Assembly: GCA_029936675.1 (NCBI GenBank)
Contig: JAPYSB010000005.1
Span: forward strand, 76,104-140,103
From: Dehalococcoidia bacterium
GTDB taxonomy: Bacteria; Chloroflexota; Dehalococcoidia; Lucifugimonadales; UBA826
Direction: 5' to 3'
DNA length: 64,000 nt
Shown here: piece after piece, positions 8,732-17,338 of the stretch
Layout of the letters: each line of letters starts with the position of its first letter
Position numbering within the stretch: position 1 is the stretch's first letter
Made by a program: the position numbers and the translations under genes
The notes under the pieces: model-generated
Seen by the model: the letters and a program-made list of their open reading frames with translations, nothing else
What the model was told of the DNA's origin: nothing
Databases searched by the model: none

Positions 8732-9608
8732 TAATGACGATTTTGTTTTATTGAACCGCTTCAGAGGGCGTTTGCTCAACCATTTGACTTCGGTTGATCG
8801 GACTGGAAGTGTCTCGGTGATTGAGGAGGCATTGCGTTATAACTGTACACCAGCTTCTATTTACAATTCAGTTATAACTCCTGCAATGGTGGAACTAGGA
8901 GAGCTATGGCATGGAGGACGAATCACTATTGCCCACGAACATCATGCCAGCCAGATCGTGGACGGTCTTATAAACATGGTGGTCCAAAAATCGCAAAGGT
9001 TCTCGGTTAATGGTCTCCGTGCCTTGGTTACATCTCCTTCTGGTGAAAATCATTGGATTGGGGCAAAAGTTTTCGCTAATTTGCTGTTTCTAGAAGGTTG
9101 GGATGTTGAATATATAGGAGTGGATACCCCGGCGGCAGATCTGGCCAAATATCTTACTGAGATTGAGGTAGATGTTGTTGCGTTGTCTGTAGTTTTACCC
9201 AGTAATATTCTGAGTGTAGAGGATGCTGTTTCAATAATCGAAGCTATGGACAATCCACCTTTTGTGATCTTGGGAGGTCCAGCTTTCAAGGGATTTGTTG
9301 ATGAAATCGGGAAAGCGGCAATTGTGGACAATTTTGCTACGGGGCTGACAGTTTTACAGGATGCTATGGGAATAGGGGCTAGCAACTTATCGTTACAAGA
9401 CACACTTCTAGGTGTAGGTGGAAAAGTTTTGGAGATCCGAAGAACCAAAGGTATGAACCAAGGTGAATTAGCGGTTCTTGCAGGGGTTGATAGGGCTTAC
9501 ATAAGTCTGGTTGAAAACGGTAAACAAAATTTAACGATGGGAGCTTTATTCAAACTGGCGGAAGCCTTGGGAACGTCAGTAAATACGTTAATGGCATCTT
9601 CAAAGTAA
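8718..9608 (+). CDS. B12-binding CarH-like sensor module with C-terminal XRE/Cro-CI HTH (putative cobalamin-dependent regulator)
   Basis: Four-helix-bundle signature GELWHGGRITIAHEHHAS (W-H-x8-E-H), B12-binding GENHWIGAKV (ExHxxG) with downstream SVVLP and LGGPAF, then C-term KVLEIRRTKGMNQGELAVLAGVDRAYISLVENGKQNLTMGALFKLAEALGTSVNTLM. ATG at 8718 overlaps the upstream stop (8731). Confidence 0.85.
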   Translation: MTRRNNDDFVLLNRFRGRLLNHLTSVDRTGSVSVIEEALRYNCTPASIYNSVITPAMVELGELWHGGRITIAHEHHASQIVDGLINMVVQKSQRFSVNGLRALVTSPSGENHWIGAKVFANLLFLEGWDVEYIGVDTPAADLAKYLTEIEVDVVALSVVLPSNILSVEDAVSIIEAMDNPPFVILGGPAFKGFVDEIGKAAIVDNFATGLTVLQDAMGIGASNLSLQDTLLGVGGKVLEIRRTKGMNQGELAVLAGVDRAYISLVENGKQNLTMGALFKLAEALGTSVNTLMASSK

Positions 9609-9696
9609 TCCCGTAAATATATTTCAGTGTGGGTTGAAGAAAACTTAGCTGTGAATCTTTCGGAGAATTGATACTGGTGCACTAATACCAGAAGAG

Positions 9697-9929
9697 GTGT
9701 GTGTGTTTACCTCGCTTCTTAATTGGGCTGTTTCTTGTTTTATGTTGGGTGTGACCTGGTTGATTTATGTTGTTTTTTTACCCGTTATATTCATATGTAA
9801 ATCCTAACGATTTTAAGGAACATAATTCTGCCTATGGAGAAAATTTCCCCTATGGTGCCACCTGTTATGACTATTGAAGTCGTAATAGCTTTAGGCGGTT
9901 ACTTTAAATCCCAAGGGAATCAGGGGTAG
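9697..9929 (+). pseudogene. frameshifted remnant of a small membrane protein
   Basis: Consecutive frames give VCVFTSLLNWAVSCFMLGVTWLIYVVFL / PLYSYVNPNDFKEHNSAYGEN / KISPMVPPVMTIEVVIALGGYFKSQGNQG*; needs two frameshifts. Confidence 0.5.
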
Positions 9930-10116
9930 TATTAGCCATTAATTTGCCTCTGGTGAGGCTGGTTTGTATGTAGACAATATTGTTCAAATTTCTTACCATC
10001 GGAGTTTGGAATTTCCAGTAACCCAAATTCCATACACAAAAATTTTAATTAGCACCAATTAAATAAGAATTGTTCTACGAACTTTGAGGACCTTTTGGGA
10101 ACTATGGGTTATGATC

Positions 10117-10692
10117 TCATTGGTGGGGATCTAACCCCCTGTATTGGAATTGAAATTTAACTAACACAGCGCCAGCCAAGATAATTACAGTAGTTGTGGC
10201 GATCAAATCGAAACGTATTAGCCATCCTGCAATTATTGTGGATACAAAGGCGAAAACACCAGCGTATGCTGGCCTTCTTGTAATTATTAATATCAAGAAA
10301 GAAGGTAAAACTGCTATCAAAGCACCGACTGGAAGGAGAACAATTCCGGCTCCCATAGTGGTGGCCATCCCAACCCCACCTGGTTTCCCCCATGGTTTTA
10401 TAACCATATGGCCTATAAGGAAAAAGATGATTCCGATGGTTGCAATCCACGTTGGGTATCCTAAAAGGATAACAGGGAGAGTGATTAATAAACCTTTGAC
10501 TATATCAATAAAAAAAACTGAGATTCCATATATTGGCCCGATCTTTGCATAAATATTTGAGGCTCCAGGGTTACCTGTTCCTATGGAACGGATATCGACA
10601 TTTTTAAATTTTGATATCAGATCGCCGACGGAAATGGTTCCTATGAAGTAAGATGCGAGTCCCCATATGGTTGATAGGATGATGTAGTTCAA
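10117..10692 (-). CDS. plsY: glycerol-3-phosphate acyltransferase PlsY
   Basis: Multi-TM with IGTGNPGASNIYAKIGPIYG and IGHMVIKPWGKPGGVGMATTMG motifs. Confidence 0.88.
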   Translation of the reverse strand: MNYIILSTIWGLASYFIGTISVGDLISKFKNVDIRSIGTGNPGASNIYAKIGPIYGISVFFIDIVKGLLITLPVILLGYPTWIATIGIIFFLIGHMVIKPWGKPGGVGMATTMGAGIVLLPVGALIAVLPSFLILIITRRPAYAGVFAFVSTIIAGWLIRFDLIATTTVIILAGAVLVKFQFQYRGLDPHQ

Positions 10693-10806
10693 ATTTACAA
10701 TGCTCTCGTATTCGGATGATTCTTGTTAAACGTTATCACACGCGTATAAGAACAATAAATGTACCTGATAATCAAAATATTATGAAACAACAAAAAAACC
10801 AAAAGA

Positions 10807-11184
10807 TTGATGGATGAGAGGGATAATATTAATATTCCGCCCGAAGTTGTAAAAGATAAATCAATAACTAAAGGACTACTTGGGTGCCTGCCATTCATTT
10901 CGTCCTCGATATTTTTGCATGCAAGTTTTTATTATAAAAACAATATTGTTGCTAATCATTCCTTGTTCAATTCAAATCCTGAAATATTACTGTGGACGGC
11001 GAATCTATTATGGGTTTTTAGTTTCCTGATTATTTTTTTATTCATTTATCACTCTTTATCAATGACTAGACGAAGTCATTTTCATAGCATAGTTCCTTTG
11101 GGTTTGGTAGTGGTGATCGGCATTACATGTACATCGATTAATACTTATATTCTTTGGTACTACAACGCCGTATCATTTAATTAA
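10807..11184 (+). CDS. hypothetical membrane protein
   Basis: 125 aa with about 3 predicted TM helices; no family recognised. Confidence 0.4.
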   Translation: MMDERDNINIPPEVVKDKSITKGLLGCLPFISSSIFLHASFYYKNNIVANHSLFNSNPEILLWTANLLWVFSFLIIFLFIYHSLSMTRRSHFHSIVPLGLVVVIGITCTSINTYILWYYNAVSFN

Positions 11185-11210
11185 TTCCACACAATTAAGA
11201 AGATATATGA

Positions 11211-11603
11211 TTGATTATGCCACTAGCTAATGGAGATAAAATACCTTATACATTCTTCCCAGGAACTTTCACAAATTCATCCGCCAAAGAATTATGCCAA
11301 CTCGATGGGGTTACGGATAAATTCAATAGGATTGACGTTAAAATGATTGGAATTTCATGTGATTCGCCTTTTCTGAAAACACGGGCACCCCAAATTACAT
11401 TGACTTCACCTTAATAATTGATCACAACCTGGATTGCATTGATGCTTTTGTGGTCATTTGTAGGCCTGTCAAGAATGGAAGGTTATAAGAGTGCAAACCG
11501 TGCGGTGTTCATTTTAGCTGAAGACGGAACCATTATTTCCAGTTGGATAGGAGAGCATCTAGTGATGGTTCCAGTTCATGGCCTTATCCTTCGCCATATT
11601 TAA
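11211..11603 (+). pseudogene. decayed peroxiredoxin (AhpC/TSA family)
   Basis: Split pieces: FFPGTFTNSSAKELCQLDGVTDKFNRIDVKMIGISCDSPF ... GYKSANRAVFILAEDGTIISSWIGEH; internal stops; peroxidatic Cys position reads Ser. Confidence 0.75.
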
Positions 11604-11868
11604 CTCTTTCATACGTACCTCCAATTAACGAAAAGGCAGTATTTAAAATATTAATATTAAGTATTCAGACCCAGTCATTGACAGCGCTATTTCACAGTGA
11701 TTAAATCGTTTGATTGTATATACTAATAAATATACTTAGTACGTACTTACTTTATCAAAATATATGCACGAAATATGAGTAATGGCTAGCCAATGTCCAG
11801 CAGTTACTGTTGCCAACCCGTGAATAATGTCATGGGTCAACAGAATAAATAAGGAGTAAACGGTAATC

Positions 11869-12969
11869 ATGAACAGCATCGTTGTTACAGTAGCCCTGTT
11901 TGTAGCAGCTTTCGCAACAATCTTTGCTGGTTGCACTACAGAAGTACTGAAGGCAGTACCTGTAGAGGTAGTCGCCGAGAAAGAAATTGTAAAAATAATA
12001 GAAGCCCCTATGGTTGGAACTATAGTCAAGGATCTTGACCCTGGTGAATTAGTTCTTTATTCCGGAAGGTCTGAGAGCCTTGTTGGGAACATAGTCAAAC
12101 AGTTTGAACAAGTGACTGGAATAGACGTACAGGTCAAATATGGCAAAACCTTTCCGATTGCTACCATGATTCTTGAAGAGGGGCTTAATAGCCCTGCTGA
12201 TGTATATTTCGCACAAGACCCGGGGGGTCTGGGGTTTTTAGCCAAGGAAGGTCGCCTTATTGCGATTCCCAGGAGTATAACTGACCGGGTTGCCGACTGG
12301 GCGAAGCCAAAGGATGGTAAATGGGTTGGTATATCTGGTCGGGCTAGGACCTTGGTTCATACGGCTACAATCGAATCCGCTGATTTACCTTCGTCTCTTG
12401 ATGATTTAACAGATCCTAAATGGAAAGGTAAATTGGGATGGGCTCCCACAAATAGCTCCTTCCAGACGATGGTTACTGGAATGAGAGCCAGCTGGGGAGA
12501 AGCAAAGACAAAGCAATGGTTGACGGATATGTTAGCCAATGAACCTATTGTTTATCCAAAGAACACTCCTCAGGTGGCTGCTGCTGCTGCTGAGGAAATA
12601 AGTATAGGTCTGGTTAACCATTATTACCTGCACCGTTTCATTTCAGAACGAGGTGACACATTTAATGCCCGAAATCTTTTTTTGAGTGACGGTGGCCCCG
12701 GCAGTTTGGTAATGGTAGCCGGCGCAGGAATAATCGATACAGGAAAAAATCGTGTCAACGCTGAAAAGTTTCTTACTTTTATGACCTCAAAGGTAGCTCA
12801 GCAATATTTCACCGAGCAAATATATGAATATCCAGTTGTTGAGGGAGTAAAAACTCACAGGTTACTTACTCCGTTGGCTGATCTCAACAAACCAGATTTG
12901 ACGATAGAAGACTTATCAGATTTGGAAGGAACCCAAGTCATTTTTAGAGATTTAGGAATGCTGGATTAG
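11869..12969 (+). CDS. extracellular solute-binding lipoprotein, iron(III) ABC transporter type
   Basis: Lipobox-like ATIFAGC; LVLYSGRSESLVGNIVKQFEQVTGIDVQVKYGKT; DVYFAQDPGGLGFLAKEGRL. Confidence 0.87.
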   Translation: MNSIVVTVALFVAAFATIFAGCTTEVLKAVPVEVVAEKEIVKIIEAPMVGTIVKDLDPGELVLYSGRSESLVGNIVKQFEQVTGIDVQVKYGKTFPIATMILEEGLNSPADVYFAQDPGGLGFLAKEGRLIAIPRSITDRVADWAKPKDGKWVGISGRARTLVHTATIESADLPSSLDDLTDPKWKGKLGWAPTNSSFQTMVTGMRASWGEAKTKQWLTDMLANEPIVYPKNTPQVAAAAAEEISIGLVNHYYLHRFISERGDTFNARNLFLSDGGPGSLVMVAGAGIIDTGKNRVNAEKFLTFMTSKVAQQYFTEQIYEYPVVEGVKTHRLLTPLADLNKPDLTIEDLSDLEGTQVIFRDLGMLD

Positions 12970-12978
12970 AAAAACTAG

Positions 12979-13053
12979 CTGGACTTTGTGGTTGTAACAC
13001 ATGATACGGGATTGGCTAGGGCCTATGCAGATAAAATTGTCAGAGAGCGGTAG
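12979..13053 (+). pseudogene. remnant of ABC-transporter ATPase C-terminal part (H-loop region)
   Basis: Reads LDFVVVTHDTGLARAYADKIVRER* in frame to TAG at 13051-13053; resembles ABC ATPase 'vvTHD...a...aDriv' segment. Confidence 0.55.
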
Positions 13054-13241
13054 GGTTGCTTTTGATGGATCTCTGAGGGATATCTGTAGGTTATAAGGAT
13101 TAATTCTTAGATATCTTCTAAAAATAGGATATTGGTAATTTGAAAACGATGCGTTGATTTATTTGTCATGATTAAGGCACTCCCATATGATCTCATATAT
13201 TATGAAACTTCAAGATTAACGAAGTGCGTAGGATATGTGAT

Positions 13242-14417
13242 ATGAATCTACCTGAAAAGATGAAATTCGGTATATTTCTGGGCCCTTTCCACAGGGTGGG
13301 TGAAAATCCCACTTTGGCTTTAGAGAGGGATATGGAGTTGATTCAATGGTTGGATAAGCTGGGATATGATGAGGCATGGATAGGAGAACATCACAGCGCA
13401 GGCTGGGAAACTATTTCGTCTCCTGAGCTATTCATAGCTGCAGTAGCAGAAAGAACGAGGCATATAAACCTCGGTACAGGGGTTGTAAGTCTTCCTTATC
13501 ACCATCCTTTTATGGTTGCTAACAGAATGGTCCAATTGGATCATATGACTAGAGGTAGAACCATGTTTGGTGTGGGTCCAGGAGCTTTGCCTACAGACGC
13601 ATATATGATGGGCATTGATCCAACCACCCAGAGAGAAAAAATGGATGAGGCCCTAGGGATTATACTGAGGTTATTTACAGAAATCGAACCAATAACATAT
13701 AAGAGTGATTGGTTTGAACTAAATGAGGCTTTGCTGCAACTCAGACCTTATCAGAGGCCGCATATGCCGATCGCTGTTGCGTCGATCCAATCTCCTTCTG
13801 GGGTTCAGCTAGCTGGTAAACATGGAGCTTCTGTTCTAACTATCACCGTACCGAGGGACCCTCTGGCTGATCGTGCAGACTTCGGGAAGTTATGGGATAT
13901 AGCAGAAGAGTCGGCTGAACAACATGGGAAAGTTGTAAAAAGAGAGGATTGGCGATTGGTGGTACCAGTACACCTGGCGGAAACCAGAGAGAAGGCCCGG
14001 GAACAGGTCAGAGAAGGAGCTGCAGGGTTCTTAAGGGACTATTCCGAAGGTACTAATGGGAGGAAACCAGTATTCGACGGACCAAGGGACCAAGTTGTCG
14101 ATTGGATGTCTGATAACGGGTTTTGGATAGTCGGAACCCCCGATGACTGTATTGAAGGCATTAATAATTTGGCTGAAGAGAGTGGTGGATTTGGTGGATT
14201 TCTGGTGCAGACCATCGATTGGGCTCCACGTGACAGCATTCTCCGTAGCTATGAGCTTCTAGCGAGATATGTGATGCCGCAATTTCAAGGCTCCGTTACA
14301 GGATTGGAAATTTCAAATCAGTGGGCTAAAGACAGGGTAGATGTTCTTTTGGATGGTAGGGTCCGGGCTATCGAAAAAGCCAAGTCAGATTATGGAGGGT
14401 CGGTGAATCTTTCCTAG
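13242..14417 (+). CDS. LLM-class flavin-dependent oxidoreductase
   Basis: KFGIFLGPFHRVGENPTLALERDMELIQWLDKLGYDEAWIGEHHSAGWETISSPELFIAAVAERT; GRTMFGVGPGALPTDAYMMGID. Confidence 0.92.
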   Translation: MNLPEKMKFGIFLGPFHRVGENPTLALERDMELIQWLDKLGYDEAWIGEHHSAGWETISSPELFIAAVAERTRHINLGTGVVSLPYHHPFMVANRMVQLDHMTRGRTMFGVGPGALPTDAYMMGIDPTTQREKMDEALGIILRLFTEIEPITYKSDWFELNEALLQLRPYQRPHMPIAVASIQSPSGVQLAGKHGASVLTITVPRDPLADRADFGKLWDIAEESAEQHGKVVKREDWRLVVPVHLAETREKAREQVREGAAGFLRDYSEGTNGRKPVFDGPRDQVVDWMSDNGFWIVGTPDDCIEGINNLAEESGGFGGFLVQTIDWAPRDSILRSYELLARYVMPQFQGSVTGLEISNQWAKDRVDVLLDGRVRAIEKAKSDYGGSVNLS

Positions 14418-15226
14418 AACAGGTTTGTGGAAGCCACGATTTGGTCTGTTTTTACCATGGCAGACTCATAGCCAGTTGTGAGTGCAGTTACATCATGACA
14501 GCAGTTGAGCCAAGTGGCTCCTCTCGCTACTGCCATACCCATTGATTCACCCGGATCTACAGCTGTGCCCATGAACTTGCCATGTAGTTTGCACGCTGCC
14601 CCAACCTTATCAAAGGCCTCTAATATGACGGGTTTAGTGACTGGATCCCCTGGGTCTCTGTGGACACCATAGCTTTGAGAAAGGTCTCCGGGTCCTACAA
14701 AAAGCAAATCAATACCAGGAACTGAAGCAATCTCATCGCATGCTTCTACTCCCTCCTTATCTTCTATCATCACACCAAGAAGCACATTTTCATTGGCAAT
14801 GTCGTAATAGGCCGGTTTTTCACTTTTACCAAAGGAGGAATCTCTGCCACCACCCATCCCTCTCATACCTTCAGGATGATACTTGGCCATTTCAACGAAC
14901 GCTTCAGCCTCTTCTTTACTTTTACAATGAGGCCAAATTAAACCAGATGCCCCAATTTCCAACGTTTTTATTATTTGGTTATAAGGTCCGTGAGGTATTC
15001 TGACGAATACATCTATTTCGCAGGCGCGTGCTGCTAATACCAGTGTGGCAAGATCTTTGAAATCTGCGTGGCTGTGCTCCATGTCAACCCAAACGCACTC
15101 GTAACCAACTGATGCGATTGTTTCGACTACGGTAGGGTCGAAAACTCTATTTATCTCCGGTACTTTGATGGTTTTACCATTCAATAAGTCAGACTTCGTA
15201 CGGTTTTTTCGATAACTATTAATCAT
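14414..15226 (-). CDS. HpcH/HpaI aldolase/citrate lyase family protein
   Basis: YECVWVDMEHSHADFKDLATLV; GLIWPHCKSKEEAEAFVE; GIDLLFVGPGDLSQSYGV. Confidence 0.9.
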   Translation of the reverse strand: MINSYRKNRTKSDLLNGKTIKVPEINRVFDPTVVETIASVGYECVWVDMEHSHADFKDLATLVLAARACEIDVFVRIPHGPYNQIIKTLEIGASGLIWPHCKSKEEAEAFVEMAKYHPEGMRGMGGGRDSSFGKSEKPAYYDIANENVLLGVMIEDKEGVEACDEIASVPGIDLLFVGPGDLSQSYGVHRDPGDPVTKPVILEAFDKVGAACKLHGKFMGTAVDPGESMGMAVARGATWLNCCHDVTALTTGYESAMVKTDQIVASTNLF

Positions 15227-16343
15227 ATGAATTCTCCGGGGTGATCAATTGGTTAATGCTGGAACTTAGCTTGGGAATTACTTCATTTTGAAAAAGAGCC
15301 ATGCTGTTTAACCAGTCTCTTTTATCAGATTCATCTATCCAGTCGAATGACATATTTATCAGTGTGCCGAAAGGACCGAGGTATTCTGAGATTTCTTGCA
15401 GGCGAGTAATTACAGTTTCGACTGATCCGGCGATGACTAATTCGTTGATGATGTAATCTTCAGTTATCTCGCTATCTGGTTCGTTAGGGTCGGATTTCAT
15501 AATCGCAAGGCCAGGGCCTTTTTTTATGGCTGATGCTAAGTATTTATAGGCTTTGAGTATACTGTTATTTTTTGCTTTTTTGATCGCTTCCTCGTCAGAA
15601 TCAGCGATGAATATGGTCCGCGCAAGTTTCCAATTAGACCTGTCGGGTTCGGCATTTGCCAATCTTCTAGACCTTGAATAAGTTCTCCAGTTGTCTTTTA
15701 GAACGGGTAAGGAAGTTATCGAGTGGCTGAAGGGGGAAAATCCGTATTTAGCAGCTATTTTCGCCGAATTCGAGTTATACCCTGTGATTGGAACAGAAAT
15801 CGGAGGATAAGGTGTTTGTAATGGTTTTTGAATTTTCCCGTAGCCAATAGCTTCATCGCTACTTTTCAACACTATATTCCAATATTTGCCTTTTATTTCG
15901 TAGGGAGGCTCTTTTTCCCACATCTCCAATATCATGCCCATCGCTTCCTCTGACATTTTCTGCATTTCTGAACTTTGAAGGTCGTACAGTTCAAAATCTG
16001 AAGGAGCCCCACCATGCCCAAAGGCAATGTTAAGCCGGCCATGCGAAAAATGGTCCAAAAATGAAAGCCGATTTGCTACTTGGGCGGGATGATGAAAATT
16101 CAAAAGAAGAGGTGCAGGTCCAATTCTTATTTGTTCTGTTTGCCTGAACCCGGCAGCTATGAACATTTCAGGGCTGACGATTGGTTCCCATGACAAAGTG
16201 TGATGCTCACCAACCCAAAACTCATCGATTCCTAACTTATCCGACTCAATTAGCAGTTCCATGTCCTCATCGTGGCATTGAGCTAATTCTTTGCCCGGAG
16301 GATGGAAAGGCATTATGAAAATTCCAGATTTTATGTTAGGCAT
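15219..16343 (-). CDS. LLM-class flavin-dependent oxidoreductase
   Basis: GIFIMPFHPPGKELAQCHDEDMELLIESDKLGIDEFWVGEHHTLSWEPIVSPEMFIAAG; GRLNIAFGHGGAPSDFELYD. Confidence 0.9.
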   Translation of the reverse strand: MPNIKSGIFIMPFHPPGKELAQCHDEDMELLIESDKLGIDEFWVGEHHTLSWEPIVSPEMFIAAGFRQTEQIRIGPAPLLLNFHHPAQVANRLSFLDHFSHGRLNIAFGHGGAPSDFELYDLQSSEMQKMSEEAMGMILEMWEKEPPYEIKGKYWNIVLKSSDEAIGYGKIQKPLQTPYPPISVPITGYNSNSAKIAAKYGFSPFSHSITSLPVLKDNWRTYSRSRRLANAEPDRSNWKLARTIFIADSDEEAIKKAKNNSILKAYKYLASAIKKGPGLAIMKSDPNEPDSEITEDYIINELVIAGSVETVITRLQEISEYLGPFGTLINMSFDWIDESDKRDWLNSMALFQNEVIPKLSSSINQLITPENSYD

Positions 16344-16510
16344 ATCAGGGCCCCGCTAGATTGAATAAGCTAAAGTTCAGCATGCCGGCAGTATAAATGC
16401 AATTAAACAAATCTAACAAATTCTTAAAACTCCGGCTTTCCCGTGTTTTCAGCTATAATCGCATAATTAGGCATTACGTCGATTAATGAAAATCATATGA
16501 GGAATAAGGA

Positions 16511-17308
16511 ATGGCAGGAGAATTTTCCAAATTTGAAGTGCAAGAAATAGTGATTCCTGAAGGAAAACTTCAGATGCGGATTGCTGGGGAAGGAGAGCCA
16601 TTGCTGTTGCTCCACGGTGAGTTGGGTTTTCCCGGTTGGATGGGGTATCACAGAACATTGTCAGAACAATTTAGAGTTATGGCTCCAAGTCACCCTGGGT
16701 ATGATGGGTCAGATAGACTGGACTGGGCTATGCATGTAAGCGATATAGCCGGAGTGTATCTTCAGATTCTGGATGATCTTGAATTATCGGGAATCAAGAT
16801 GATGGGCTTTTCAATGGGAGGTTGGCTGGCTGCGGAAATGGCTGCAATGGATCCAGGTAAGTTTTCAAAACTTGTACTTGTCGGACCTATGGGAGTTAAA
16901 CCAGAGAAGGGTGAGATTTACGATCTTTTTCTTAATCTGGCCACTGAATTCTTAGAAGAAAGTTTTTTGGACCCAGATTCGGTGGAAGAGTATGCCACTA
17001 TAAGACCTAGTGAGCCTTCTCCAGAACAGGAAGAAGTGTGGGAAGTGGGACGGGAGCAGTCTGCCAGATTGGCATGGAAACCTTTTATGTACAACCCGAC
17101 ATTGCCTCACTTATTGCGAAGATTAAAAACACTTCAAACACTCATAATTTCAGGTAAACAAGATTCTATAGTTCCTTTCGATTCATTAAGAATATACAAC
17201 GAATCTATACCAGGATCTTCACTAAGCTTAATAGACCAAAGCGGACATAGGCCAGAGATAGAAAAACCTGAAGATTTTCTTAAAGTAGTAACAAATTTCC
17301 TTAAGTAA
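16511..17308 (+). CDS. alpha/beta-fold hydrolase
   Basis: PLLLLHGELGFPGWMGYHRTLSEQFRVMAPSHPGYDGSD; MGFSMGGWLAAEMAA nucleophile elbow; DQSGHRPEIEKPEDF. Confidence 0.9.
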   Translation: MAGEFSKFEVQEIVIPEGKLQMRIAGEGEPLLLLHGELGFPGWMGYHRTLSEQFRVMAPSHPGYDGSDRLDWAMHVSDIAGVYLQILDDLELSGIKMMGFSMGGWLAAEMAAMDPGKFSKLVLVGPMGVKPEKGEIYDLFLNLATEFLEESFLDPDSVEEYATIRPSEPSPEQEEVWEVGREQSARLAWKPFMYNPTLPHLLRRLKTLQTLIISGKQDSIVPFDSLRIYNESIPGSSLSLIDQSGHRPEIEKPEDFLKVVTNFLK

Positions 17309-17338
17309 TGGTAAATTACCCCAGATAGAGAGGAGCAT

